DNA from: Clostridium moniliforme
Lineage (GTDB): Bacteria > Bacillota > Clostridia > Clostridiales > Clostridiaceae
Length of the DNA: 64,000 nt
NCBI RefSeq assembly: GCF_017873235.1
Contig: NZ_JAGGJZ010000001.1
Coordinates: forward strand, 372,001-436,000
Reading direction: 5' to 3'
In this document: positions 55,031 to 63,714 of the stretch, one piece after another
How positions within the stretch are numbered: the first letter of the stretch is position 1
How the letters are laid out: each line of letters starts with the position of its first letter
Notes under the pieces: generated by a model
The model's input: the letters and a program-made list of their open reading frames with translations, nothing else
What the model was told of the DNA's origin: nothing
Database searches by the model: none
Position numbers and translations under genes: made by a program

Positions 55031-55672
55031 CTATCTATAATAACTATTTCTTTTCTCTAATCTTTTAAATATATTAGTTAATATAATTACTAATATTAAG
55101 TATATTGCTCCTACAATTACTAATGGAAAAAGTGACGCTTCTCTATTTGTTGCTATTTTTCCAACCATTAAAATATCTTGAAGTCCAACTATGTAAACAA
55201 GAGCTGTATCTTTTATTAAATTTATTACTTCATTACCTATTGGAGGAATTACAACCTTAAATGCCTGTGGAATAATTATTCTAGTATAAATATCCCATTC
55301 TGATAATCCAAGCATCTCACAAGCTTCAAATTGCCCCTTATCTATTGATTCAATACCTGCTCTAAATATTTCTGCAAAGTATGCCCCATAATTTAGTACA
55401 AAAGCAATTATAGCTGCATTGAACCTTCCAAATCTTATTCCTATTAGAGGAAGTCCAAAGAAAATAAATATTATTTGTAAAAGTAATGGCGTTCCCCTCA
55501 TAATTAAAATATATAAATCAATAATTCCTTTAGATAATTTATTACCTTTAATTCTACCTATTGATGTTATCATTCCTAAAGGTATTGATATAATTAATGT
55601 TAAAATAAATACTCCAAGAGTAATCTTTAATCCTCCTAATATTTGAGGAAGTAATACTTCAAAATTTATCAT
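55031..55672 (-). CDS. Polar amino acid ABC transporter, permease
   Basis: A 213-residue HisM/GlnP-type permease with about five transmembrane helices. The characteristic loop is IDLYILIMRGTPLLLQIIFIFFGLP at the N-terminal side. The EAA coupling motif reads FEACEMLGLSEWDIYTRIIIPQAFKVVIPPIGNEVI. Its start overlaps the binding-protein stop by four bases. A single permease acts as a homodimer. Confidence 0.9.
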   Translation of the reverse strand: MINFEVLLPQILGGLKITLGVFILTLIISIPLGMITSIGRIKGNKLSKGIIDLYILIMRGTPLLLQIIFIFFGLPLIGIRFGRFNAAIIAFVLNYGAYFAEIFRAGIESIDKGQFEACEMLGLSEWDIYTRIIIPQAFKVVIPPIGNEVINLIKDTALVYIVGLQDILMVGKIATNREASLFPLVIVGAIYLILVIILTNIFKRLEKRNSYYR

Positions 55673-56481
55673 TTTTGTCCCTCCTTAAGAACTATATCTT
55701 TTCCAAACCACTTAATTGATATTTTTTTTGCACTACCATCTTCTATTACAGCCTTTAACCCTTTATTTATTTCCTTTTGCATAGAAGTATCTCCTTTTCT
55801 CATTCCAACAGCAAAAAATTCTTTTCCAAAGTCATCTTTTAAAACCTTATATTTTTCATTTCCACGTGCATTCATATAATATCTTGCAAGAACTTCATCT
55901 GCCACAACTCCATCTATTCTCCCTGCATCCAAATCCATTAAAGCATCATTATTTGATTGGTAAGATACAAAATTTCCTCCATTTAGACTATTTACAAAAC
56001 TCTTATCTTTCATAACAGCATCTGCTGCACTTGATGCTGCTTGAACTCCAAGTTTTTTACCTTTAAAATCTTTTTTATCTTTTATCTTTGAATTTGCTCT
56101 AACAATTATAACTTGTCTGTCTGCTATATAGGGAATTGAAAAATCTACTTCTTTTTCTCTATCCTTTGTAATAGAATATCCATTCCATATTAAATCTATA
56201 TCTTTATTTCTAAGTTCTGTTTCTTTCATTGTCCAATCAATTGGCTGAAATATTATTTTTTTATTTATCTTTTTACCTACTGCTTTAGCTAGATCTATAT
56301 CAAATCCAACTACTTTTCCATTGTTATTTATAAATCCCATAGGAACGAAAGTATCGTCATATCCTACTACAATTGTATTTTCATCTCTTTTATAATTATT
56401 TTTGTTTAAAATATGTATAAGTGATGCTCCTACTAATACAACTAAAATCCATGCAACTAAATTAACTCCTACTTTTTTCAT
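55669..56481 (-). CDS. Polar amino acid ABC transporter, substrate-binding protein
   Basis: A 270-residue family-3 periplasmic-type binding protein. The N-terminus (VNLVAWILVVLVGASLIHILNKN) is hydrophobic but lacks a lipobox cysteine and an obvious cleavage site, so the protein is probably held by an uncleaved signal anchor. The core reads TIVVGYDDTFVPMGFINNNGKVVGFDIDLAKAVGKKI, with KDREKEVDFSIPY and a GKKLGVQAASSA segment, typical of polar amino acid binders with the Arg that holds the carboxylate. First gene of the operon, with a GGAGGGAGAGT ribosome binding site. Confidence 0.88.
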   Translation of the reverse strand: MKKVGVNLVAWILVVLVGASLIHILNKNNYKRDENTIVVGYDDTFVPMGFINNNGKVVGFDIDLAKAVGKKINKKIIFQPIDWTMKETELRNKDIDLIWNGYSITKDREKEVDFSIPYIADRQVIIVRANSKIKDKKDFKGKKLGVQAASSAADAVMKDKSFVNSLNGGNFVSYQSNNDALMDLDAGRIDGVVADEVLARYYMNARGNEKYKVLKDDFGKEFFAVGMRKGDTSMQKEINKGLKAVIEDGSAKKISIKWFGKDIVLKEGQK

Positions 56482-56544
56482 TACTCTCCCTCCTTGCTTT
56501 ATTACTTTATCATGCTAAATTAATAAAGTCAATAAATAAATAAA

Positions 56545-56570
56545 AAGCTTCAAGAAATCTCCTTGAAGTT
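56545..56570 (-). terminator. Terminator of the small lipoprotein gene
   Basis: ACTTCAAG pairs with CTTGAAGC/T around GAGATTT, followed on the minus strand by TTTTTATTTATTT. Confidence 0.85.
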
Positions 56571-56572
56571 TT

Positions 56573-56914
56573 TTATTTATTTAGTAACTCTTTTAATGTT
56601 CCAGTTACTTTATCTTCATGTCCAGTAACTGTGTTATTATTACTTATTTCATTTTGTATGTTATTTTTACTTTTATCTAAGTCTTCTTTTATTTGTTTAT
56701 ATTCACCTATTAAATTATCTATATTATTTTTATCTTTATGTATGTTTCTATCAGAAAAATCAATATTTAAAGAAATATTTTTTCCTTGATCTTTTATATT
56801 ATGTTCGTTATTAGAAGTGTTATCTACTTCAACTTTATTATCTTTTGTACAACCAATTAACGATGTAGCTAATAATATTACAACTAATAAATTTATAAAT
56901 AAATTTTTCTTCAT
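56573..56914 (-). CDS. Small lipoprotein of unknown function
   Basis: A 113-residue lipoprotein. The signal peptide MKKNLFINLLVVILLATSLIGC has the lipobox SLIGC with C22. The mature part is hydrophilic and Asn/Lys/Asp-rich, with a probable helix (residues 64-95, DNLIGEYKQIKEDLDKSKNNIQNEI) and no recognised domain. The gene is monocistronic between terminators 56545-56570 and 57006-57043, with a GGAGG ribosome binding site. Function unknown. Confidence 0.72.
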   Translation of the reverse strand: MKKNLFINLLVVILLATSLIGCTKDNKVEVDNTSNNEHNIKDQGKNISLNIDFSDRNIHKDKNNIDNLIGEYKQIKEDLDKSKNNIQNEISNNNTVTGHEDKVTGTLKELLNK

Positions 56915-57005
56915 ACACTCCTCCTTTTATAAAGATATACTTATATTATGATTTTTTCATTAAATTTTTCAACTGTTTTTTTAAACTTTTACACATTGTT
57001 AATAT

Positions 57006-57043
57006 AAAAAAACTTCTAGAAATAAATTATTCTAGAAGTTTTT
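57006..57043 (-). terminator. Terminator of the SPFH/NfeD operon
   Basis: AAAAACTTCTAGAA pairs with TTCTAGAAGTTTTT, with TTATATT following on the minus strand. Confidence 0.88.
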
Positions 57044-57070
57044 AGCCATTATTATATTTATTTATTATTT

Positions 57071-58012
57071 TTATTTATTATTTTTTAACATATCTGCAAT
57101 TGCTGCTATGCTACCTAAAGAAGACAATGTCTCATTTGGTAATATAAGTTTATTAGCTGGATTTGCAGCCATTTCTTTTAATGCTTCAATTTGTTTTAAT
57201 GCAATTACTCTTTCATCAGTTCCTGAATCTAATATTGCTGCATTTACCATTCTTACAGCTTCTGCTTCTGCTTTTGCTATTTCCTCTATAGCTTTTGCTT
57301 TACCTTCTGCCTCTAAAAGTTGAGATTCTTTTAAACCTTCTGCTTTTCTTATTTGAGCCTCTTTTTGCGCTTCTGCCTCTAATATTCTAGCTTGTTTTTC
57401 TCCTTCAGCCTTTTCTATTTGAGATTGTCTTGATCCTTCTGCTTGAAGGATCATAGCTCTTTTATCTCTTTCTGCTTTCATTTGCTTTTCCATTGCATTT
57501 TGTATTTCAGCTGGTGGAATAATATTTTTTATTTCTACTGATAATATTTTTATTCCATATGCATCTGTAATTTGATCAATTATAATTAATAATTCTTGAT
57601 TTATTTTATCTCTTCCTGATAAAACTTCATCTAAAGTCATATTACCAATTATATTTCTTATGTTCGTTGTTGCTGAATACACTATACCTGCTCTATAATC
57701 TTCAATATTATATACTGCATCCTTTGCATTTAAAAGCTTATAAAATATAACATTGTCTACTGATATATTAACATTATCCTTTGTAATAACTGTTTGTGGT
57801 GGTACGTCTATTATTTGTTGTTTTGTTGAAACCTTCTTTCTTACAAAATCAGCAAAAGGAATTGTTACATGCCATCCTGGTTCTAAAACTCTATGGAATT
57901 GTCCAAACCTTTCTACTACATAAAGATATCCTGTATTTACAATTTTAATTGATGATAAAATAGTTATTAATATTAATGCAACAATAACTATTAAAACGAT
58001 TAATCCAGCCAT
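57071..58012 (-). CDS. SPFH-domain protein (paraslipin/QmcA-like stomatin)
   Basis: A 313-residue membrane-associated scaffold protein. One N-terminal transmembrane helix (residues 2-25) is followed by the SPFH domain starting TGYLYVVERFGQFHRVLEPGWHVTIPF. The second part is a long coiled coil of about 100 residues rich in Ala, Glu and Lys (RAMILQAEGSRQSQIEKAEGEKQARILEAEAQKEAQIRKAEG). These proteins form ring-like oligomers in flotillin-type microdomains. It is co-transcribed with the NfeD gene 12 bases upstream, the conserved NfeD-stomatin pairing. Confidence 0.9.
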   Translation of the reverse strand: MAGLIVLIVIVALILITILSSIKIVNTGYLYVVERFGQFHRVLEPGWHVTIPFADFVRKKVSTKQQIIDVPPQTVITKDNVNISVDNVIFYKLLNAKDAVYNIEDYRAGIVYSATTNIRNIIGNMTLDEVLSGRDKINQELLIIIDQITDAYGIKILSVEIKNIIPPAEIQNAMEKQMKAERDKRAMILQAEGSRQSQIEKAEGEKQARILEAEAQKEAQIRKAEGLKESQLLEAEGKAKAIEEIAKAEAEAVRMVNAAILDSGTDERVIALKQIEALKEMAANPANKLILPNETLSSLGSIAAIADMLKNNK

Positions 58013-58023
58013 TATTATTCCTC

Positions 58024-58452
58024 CTATTTTTTGTATTTTTTAATCATTAACTGAGTTCCTTCTATTCCTGTAATAATAAATTTATCCCCCTTTTTAATTT
58101 CTTCTCCTTCATTTATTACAGTCCAATATGAACCCCTTACTTTAACTAATGCTGTTTCCTTAATATTTTTCTCTGAATCCAAAATCATACCAATATAAGT
58201 TTCTTCCATTAATGGAATTGTTTTTATATCAGTTTTAAATTTTTTCTTAGCCCAAGGATATCCAATACCTATTGCTATTAAACTAACTACAGCAAATATT
58301 ATAATTTGTACTAAAAGACTAAATTTTAATAGATTGAAAATTACAGCAGCTATAGCTCCAAGTCCAATCCAAGAAAATAGAAAAGCACTAGTAACTAGAT
58401 CAATGATAACCATAGCAATAGCAATTCCAATCCATACTAACATTAAATACAT
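58024..58452 (-). CDS. NfeD family membrane protein
   Basis: A 142-residue NfeD-like protein. Two to three hydrophobic helices (residues 3-75) are followed by a small OB-fold domain (residues 80-142) with YIGMILDSEKNIKETALVKVRGSYWTVINEGEEIKKGDKFIITGIEGTQLMIKKY, typical of the NfeD C-terminal domain. It probably works with the SPFH protein in membrane quality control (established association; exact role unknown). The ribosome binding site GGAGGGG lies five bases before the first ATG. Confidence 0.88.
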   Translation of the reverse strand: MYLMLVWIGIAIAMVIIDLVTSAFLFSWIGLGAIAAVIFNLLKFSLLVQIIIFAVVSLIAIGIGYPWAKKKFKTDIKTIPLMEETYIGMILDSEKNIKETALVKVRGSYWTVINEGEEIKKGDKFIITGIEGTQLMIKKYKK

Positions 58453-58732
58453 ATTCCCCTCCTTTTTATTATTTAAATTATATCATTTAAATGTATAATT
58501 CTCTTTTAGTTTTTCAATTTTATTGTTTATATTTTGTAATTTTATTATATGTTTTTTGTTATTTCTTTACAAATTTTAATTTAACCCTTTAAAAGGTATT
58601 TTATACTATTTAAAGATGACTTTATAAACTTCTCTCTTGTTTTCATTGATTTTCTAATATTTTCATCTTATTATTGTTATATGTATAGTGAAAACTATTA
58701 ATACTAGTAAATTAATTGGAGATGGTAAATTT

Positions 58733-60640
58733 ATGGATTTTATAAAAGTTGCAGCAGCATGCCCTAAAACCAAAGTTGCTGATATTGAATATAATGTAAA
58801 TGAAATTTTAAATTGTATAAATTCCGCAAAAGAAAAGGAAGTAAAAGCTATTGTTTTTCCAGAACTATCTATAACCTCCTATACTTGTGGTGATCTTTTT
58901 CTTCAAGATATACTAATAAAAAAGTCTTTAAAAGGCTTATTTAAAATTATATCTGAAACATCAAATTTAGATATGTTAATAGCTGTTGGTGCACCTCTTT
59001 TAAAGGGATGTACTCTTTATAATTGTGCTTATATTTTATTTAAAGGAACAATTCTTGGAATAGTTCCAAAATCATTTATTCCAAACTATAGTGAGTTTTA
59101 TGAAAAAAGATGGTTTTCTGAAGGTATTGGAATAATTAACGAAAAAGTTGATCTTCCTTTCCAAAAAAATATACCTTTTGGAACTGACTTAATTTTTTCA
59201 TCAGATTCTTTTAATTTTGGTGTAGAAATATGTGAAGATTTATGGGTAACAATACCTCCAAGTTCTTACCTTTCATTATTAGGTGCAAATATTATTTTTA
59301 ATTTATCAGCTTCAAATGAACTTGTTTCTAAAGCAGATTACAGAAAAGAATTAATTAAAAATCAAAGTGCTCGTTCAATTTGCTCTTACATATATTCTTC
59401 TGCTGGTGTTTTTGAATCCTCTACAGACCTTTTATTTAGTGGTCATTTATTAATAGGCGAAAATGGAACAATTTTAAAAGAAAATGAAAGATTTCAAAGA
59501 GAAAATGAAATTATATATTCAGATATTGATGTATTTAAATTAAAGGCTGAAAGACTTAAAAATTTAAGCTTTAGAGATTCATCAAAAATAACTCCTTTTA
59601 TTCCAAGGATAATAAACTTTGACTTTAAATCAGTAACCTTAAATAAATTTGATAGATATATAGACAAACATCCCTTTGTTCCTTCTAGAAAAGAAGAAAT
59701 GGAACAAAGATGCAAAGAAATATTTAATATTCAGTCTTCTGCTCTAGCAAAAAGATTAGAACATGTTAATCTAAAAAAAGCTGTTGTTGGAATATCTGGA
59801 GGTCTTGATTCAACTTTAGCTCTTCTTGTAATTGTTAAAACATTTAAATTACTTAATATTGATAATAAAAATATAATTACAATTACAATGCCTGGCTTTG
59901 GAACTACAGACAGAACTTACAATAATGCTTTAACTTTATGTAAAGAACTTGGCTGTGATTTAAGAGAAATAAATATTGTTAAAGCTTCTTTACAGCATTT
60001 TGAAGATATTGGTCATGATAAAGAAATTCATGATGTTACTTATGAAAATGTTCAAGCAAGAGAAAGAACTCAAATTCTTATGGATATAGCTAATAAAGAA
60101 GGGGGAATATTAGTTGGTACTGGTGATCTTTCAGAATTAGCCCTTGGCTGGTGTACATATAACGGAGATCATATGTCTATGTACTCAGTTAATCCATCAA
60201 TTCCAAAAACATTAGTTAGATATTTAGTAAAATATGTTGCAGAAAATGAATCTACTAAAAAAGTATGTGAAACTTTATTAGATATATTAGATACTCCTGT
60301 AAGTCCAGAGCTTCTTCCAAAAGATGAAACTACTGGAGAAATAGTTCAAAAAACAGAAGATATTGTAGGTCCATATGAATTACATGACTTTTTCCTATAT
60401 CATTTTATAAAACATGGTTCATCAAAGGAAAGAATACTTTTCTTAGCAGAACATGCCTTTAAAAATGATTACTCAAAAGAAACAATAGAAAAATGGCTTG
60501 ATAAATTCCTTTGGAGATTCTTCTCTCAACAATTTAAGAGAAGTGCCTTACCTGATGGTCCTAAAGTTGGAAGTATTTCTTTAAGCCCTCGTGGTGACTT
60601 TAGAATGCCATCTGATGCATCAGTAAACTCTTTCAGATAA
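58733..60640 (+). CDS. nadE: Glutamine-dependent NAD synthetase
   Basis: A 635-residue two-domain enzyme that amidates nicotinic acid adenine dinucleotide. The N-terminal nitrilase-type glutaminase domain has the catalytic Glu (E44, FPEL), Lys (K113, VPKSFIPNY) and Cys (C167, VEICEDLW). The C-terminal PP-loop ATPase domain begins near residue 355 with VVGISGGLDSTLALLV and contains GTGDLSELALGWCTYNGDHMSMY. The frame opens at GTG 58688, but GGAGATGG places the true start at ATG 58733. It stands alone with its own terminator at 60686-60716. Confidence 0.94.
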   Translation: MDFIKVAAACPKTKVADIEYNVNEILNCINSAKEKEVKAIVFPELSITSYTCGDLFLQDILIKKSLKGLFKIISETSNLDMLIAVGAPLLKGCTLYNCAYILFKGTILGIVPKSFIPNYSEFYEKRWFSEGIGIINEKVDLPFQKNIPFGTDLIFSSDSFNFGVEICEDLWVTIPPSSYLSLLGANIIFNLSASNELVSKADYRKELIKNQSARSICSYIYSSAGVFESSTDLLFSGHLLIGENGTILKENERFQRENEIIYSDIDVFKLKAERLKNLSFRDSSKITPFIPRIINFDFKSVTLNKFDRYIDKHPFVPSRKEEMEQRCKEIFNIQSSALAKRLEHVNLKKAVVGISGGLDSTLALLVIVKTFKLLNIDNKNIITITMPGFGTTDRTYNNALTLCKELGCDLREINIVKASLQHFEDIGHDKEIHDVTYENVQARERTQILMDIANKEGGILVGTGDLSELALGWCTYNGDHMSMYSVNPSIPKTLVRYLVKYVAENESTKKVCETLLDILDTPVSPELLPKDETTGEIVQKTEDIVGPYELHDFFLYHFIKHGSSKERILFLAEHAFKNDYSKETIEKWLDKFLWRFFSQQFKRSALPDGPKVGSISLSPRGDFRMPSDASVNSFR

Positions 60641-60685
60641 ATATATTATATAGATTAAATTTTTCTTTATTATACTAATTTAAAT

Positions 60686-60716
60686 AAAAAAGAGTAACTT
60701 ATTGTTACTCTTTTTT
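60686..60716. terminator. Terminator between nadE and the deoxynucleoside kinase gene
   Basis: AAAAAAGAGTAAC pairs with GTTACTCTTTTTT, with T and A tracts on both sides. It can serve both convergent genes. Confidence 0.88.
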
Positions 60717-60734
60717 ATTATGAAATTTAAAAAA

Positions 60735-61388
60735 TTATTTTTCTCTAATTTCATTAATTTTAGCTTCTACTAATTTTACTAATTCTTCTCTATCCTCTTT
60801 ATTTTTTACTACATCCATCTTGTCCATATCTATTATTAATACATCAGAAGCATTATAATAATTTTCAACCCACTCGTCATAGCCTTCCCATATAAATTTA
60901 TAATAGTCTTTTAAATTATCATCTATTTCAAATTCTCTTCCTCTTAATTTTATTCTATCTAAAACTGTTTCAAAAGATCCCTTTAAATAAACCATTATAT
61001 CTGGAGCTTTTTTTGGCAATTCCTCAAGTTCTTCCATCATGTTATTTAAAAGATTTTCATATATTGACATTTCAAGTTCTGAAATTCTTCCAAGTTCCAT
61101 ATTCTTTTTAGCAAAATACCAATCTTCATAAATTGATCTATCTAAAATATTATTATTTTTTACTAAAGCTTCTTTTATGCTCTTAAATCTAGTATTTAAA
61201 AAATATAATTGTAAAAGGAAAGGATATCTTTTCTTTTTTATTTCTTCCTCTGATTCACTATAGAATAAAGGTAATATTGGATTATCATCTACACATTCAT
61301 AAAAAACTTCAGACCCAAAATGATCTCCTAAAATTTTAGCCACTGAACTTTTTCCAAGTCCTATCATTCCACCAACAACTATCAACAT
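60735..61388 (-). CDS. Deoxynucleoside kinase
   Basis: A 217-residue dNK-type salvage kinase. The P-loop is VVGGMIGLGKSSVAK, the substrate-binding region is FYECVDDNPILPLFY, the DRSIYEDW motif carries the catalytic Glu/Arg pair, and the lid is KLRGREFEID. The sequence resembles the deoxyadenosine/deoxyguanosine kinases (Dck/Dgk) of Firmicutes; which nucleoside is preferred cannot be told. Single gene with AAGGACAGGTGAGAT before the start. Confidence 0.88.
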   Translation of the reverse strand: MLIVVGGMIGLGKSSVAKILGDHFGSEVFYECVDDNPILPLFYSESEEEIKKKRYPFLLQLYFLNTRFKSIKEALVKNNNILDRSIYEDWYFAKKNMELGRISELEMSIYENLLNNMMEELEELPKKAPDIMVYLKGSFETVLDRIKLRGREFEIDDNLKDYYKFIWEGYDEWVENYYNASDVLIIDMDKMDVVKNKEDREELVKLVEAKINEIREK

Positions 61389-61716
61389 ATCTCACCTGTC
61401 CTTAAAAATATAATTTCCATATTATTTACATATTTCTGTAAAATTCCCTATTTATAAGAATACAAATTTTAAGTTTTTTAGTCAATAGTCATTTAGTTTT
61501 TATTAAATTTTTCTTTATTCTAACAATATAACTTAATCAACTATTTCCTTTAAAATATAACTTATTTTAAAAATTTCTTGTTATGTAATTGATTACTTAA
61601 TTAAATATATTAATCCTCCTTTACAATTACCCATTCTATAAGATATACTTAGTAAGTTGATAATAATTAATTATAGAATGTACGGTACAAATATATATAA
61701 ATGAAGGGAAATTTTA
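61389..61716 (+). other. Long leader of the DEAD-box helicase gene
   Basis: A gene-free 328 bases between divergent starts. Near the right end is an inverted repeat CATTCTATAA (61632-61641) and TTATAGAATG (61671-61680) with a 29-base interior, shortly before the AAGGGAA ribosome binding site. No promoter stands out. Long structured leaders are common for cold-induced RNA helicase genes; whether this one is regulated that way is not known. Confidence 0.4.
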
Positions 61717-63288
61717 ATGAATAATATAAAATTTGAAGATTTAAACTTAAGACCAAGTATCTTAAAGGCAATAACTGACTTAGGATATGAGGCACCATCA
61801 CAAATACAAGCTCAAAGTATACCACTAGCTACAGAAGGATATGACTTAATAGGTCAAGCTCAAACAGGAACTGGAAAAACTGCTGCATTTGGTTGCTCAA
61901 TACTTAATACTTTTGAAAAATCAAATAATGTTGGTGCACTAATTCTTACTCCTACAAGAGAACTTGCAATTCAAGTTTATGAAGAATTTAAAAAACTTAC
62001 TAAATATGAAAAACTACAAGTCTTACCTGTATATGGTGGAGATTCAATAACTAAACAAATAAAGGCATTAAACCAACATGTTGATATAGTTGTCGGAACA
62101 CCAGGTAGAGTTCTTGATTTAATAAGAAGAAAGAAGCTTATCTTAAATAATGCTAAATATTTAGTATTAGATGAAGCTGACGAAATGCTTAACATGGGAT
62201 TTATAGATGATATTGAAAGTGTTATAAAGGAGCTTCCAGAAGAACGTCAAACACTTTTATTCTCTGCCACAATGCCAGCTCAAATTAAAAAATTAGCTAA
62301 TAAGTATATGAAAAAAGATGCTAAGCATATAGAAATTAAAAAAGTTGCTATGACAGTATCAAAAATAGAACAAAAATACTTTGAAGTTAATCATAAAAAT
62401 AAATTTGAAGCATTATGTAGAGTTTTAGACTTTGATACTCCAGAAATCGCTATAATATTCTGTAAAACTAAAAAGGGTGTTGATGAGCTAGTTCAAGAAA
62501 TGCAAAGTAAAAATTATGTTGTTGAGGGAATGCACGGAGATATGTCTCAAGTTCATAGAATGAAAACTTTAAAGAGATTTAAAGAAGGCTCTTTGAACTT
62601 CTTAGTTGCAACAGATGTTGCTGCAAGAGGAATAGATGTTGATGGAGTTACTCACGTTATAAACTATGATTTAACTCAAGATGTTGAAAGTTATGTTCAT
62701 AGAATTGGAAGAACAGGAAGAGCTAATAGAGAAGGTACTGCTTATTCATTTGTTACTCCAAGAGAAAATGGAATGATGAGAGAAATAAAAAAAGTAACTA
62801 AAGGCAATATAGAAAAGGGAACTATACCTACAGTTGATGAAATACTTGAAAATAAACTTAAAAACAAGTATTCAAGTATAGAAGGAGCTCTTCAAAAGAA
62901 AGCCTATAAGAAATACTTACCTCTTGCTGAAAATATAGCTGAAAACTTTGATCCAGTTGATGCTATTGCTGCATTATTAAAAATGCAATTTGACAAAGAA
63001 ATGTCTTTTGATTATAAAGAAAATGCTTTAAAATCTCCAAAATCACAAGAAGTTAGACTATTCTTCTCAATAGGTAAAAGGGATAAACTTTCACCTAAAA
63101 CTTTTGTTAAATTTATTGTAGATAAAGCTAGAGTAAACGGATCTAAAATAAATAAAATCGATATACTTGAGAGTTTCTCTTTTGTTTCAGTAGAACCAGA
63201 TATACAAAAGAAAGTAATTGAAAAATGTTCAGGACTAAAACTTAACGGAAGAAGAGTTAACGTAGAAGTTGCGACAAAAAGAAAATAA
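61717..63288 (+). CDS. cshA: DEAD-box ATP-dependent RNA helicase with DbpA-type C-terminal domain
   Basis: A 523-residue RNA helicase. Q motif FEDLNLRPSILKAITDLGYEAPSQIQAQSIP, motif I AQTGTGKT (about 48-55), Ia PTRELAIQ, II VLDEADEML, III LFSATMP, and VI HRIGRTGR are all present. Residues 445-522 match the DbpA RNA-binding domain (VRLFFSIGKRDKLSPKTFVKFIVDKARVNGSKINKIDI...VNVEVATK), which recognises rRNA in some family members. Likely roles are ribosome assembly and cold adaptation. The ribosome binding site is GAAGGGAA. CshA is the closest common name; DbpA-like naming is also possible. Confidence 0.9.
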   Translation: MNNIKFEDLNLRPSILKAITDLGYEAPSQIQAQSIPLATEGYDLIGQAQTGTGKTAAFGCSILNTFEKSNNVGALILTPTRELAIQVYEEFKKLTKYEKLQVLPVYGGDSITKQIKALNQHVDIVVGTPGRVLDLIRRKKLILNNAKYLVLDEADEMLNMGFIDDIESVIKELPEERQTLLFSATMPAQIKKLANKYMKKDAKHIEIKKVAMTVSKIEQKYFEVNHKNKFEALCRVLDFDTPEIAIIFCKTKKGVDELVQEMQSKNYVVEGMHGDMSQVHRMKTLKRFKEGSLNFLVATDVAARGIDVDGVTHVINYDLTQDVESYVHRIGRTGRANREGTAYSFVTPRENGMMREIKKVTKGNIEKGTIPTVDEILENKLKNKYSSIEGALQKKAYKKYLPLAENIAENFDPVDAIAALLKMQFDKEMSFDYKENALKSPKSQEVRLFFSIGKRDKLSPKTFVKFIVDKARVNGSKINKIDILESFSFVSVEPDIQKKVIEKCSGLKLNGRRVNVEVATKRK

Positions 63289-63293
63289 ATTTT

Positions 63294-63321
63294 AAGCAAG
63301 GTTAATCTACCTTGCTTTTTT
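63294..63321 (+). terminator. Terminator of the DEAD-box helicase gene
   Basis: AGCAAGGT pairs with ACCTTGCT and a short loop, followed by TTTTTTT. Confidence 0.92.
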
Positions 63322-63408
63322 TATAATATATTTTTATTGAATTCTAAAGTTATATAAAATTAAAATATAAATCTATTTTTTAAGTAAATATTTATTATAA
63401 CAAAAAAA

Positions 63409-63444
63409 GAAAAGAGTAGTATTTAATTAAATCACTACCCTTTT
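63409..63444 (-). terminator. Terminator of the 43-residue ORF
   Basis: GAAAAGGGTAGT pairs with ACTACTCTTTTC (one G-T type mismatch), followed on the minus strand by TTTTTTGTT. It lies 39 bases downstream of the stop of the ORF at 63483-63614, supporting a monocistronic unit. Confidence 0.75.
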
Positions 63445-63482
63445 CTAAATATCTTCTATAAACATAAAAATTTATATCCTTT

Positions 63483-63614
63483 CTATTTTGAAGATAATCT
63501 TTCTGATAAAGTCTTTAATTCTTTAAGATTTAATGATGAAAGACTTTTTCTTGTGTATTTACTTTTAGATGAATTTTTTCTTATTCTTGATATAAATACT
63601 TCTCTATAATTCAT
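63483..63614 (-). CDS. Small basic protein of 43 residues, unknown function
   Basis: A 43-residue ORF on the minus strand, starting MNYREVFISRIRKNS, with a strong AAGGAGGG ribosome binding site eight to nine bases upstream of the ATG. It is rich in Ser (9), Lys (8) and Arg (5). The second half is a probable helix (LSSLNLKELKTLSERLSSK). A terminator follows 39 bases later. I do not recognise it. It resembles small ribosome- or nucleic-acid-associated basic proteins only in charge. The ribosome binding site and terminator make it more convincing than a chance ORF. Confidence 0.6.
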   Translation of the reverse strand: MNYREVFISRIRKNSSKSKYTRKSLSSLNLKELKTLSERLSSK

Positions 63615-63684
63615 ATAATACCCTCCTTTTTAAATTTAATTACATTATACCTATTTATATTATAATTATGAAATATAAATAACA

Positions 63685-63712
63685 AAATGCCAGATATATA
63701 AACTGGCATTTT
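63685..63712 (-). terminator. Terminator of the thioredoxin-reductase-like gene
   Basis: AAATGCCAG pairs with CTGGCATTT; on the minus strand TGTTATTTATATTT follows the hairpin. Confidence 0.8.
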
Positions 63713-63714
63713 TA

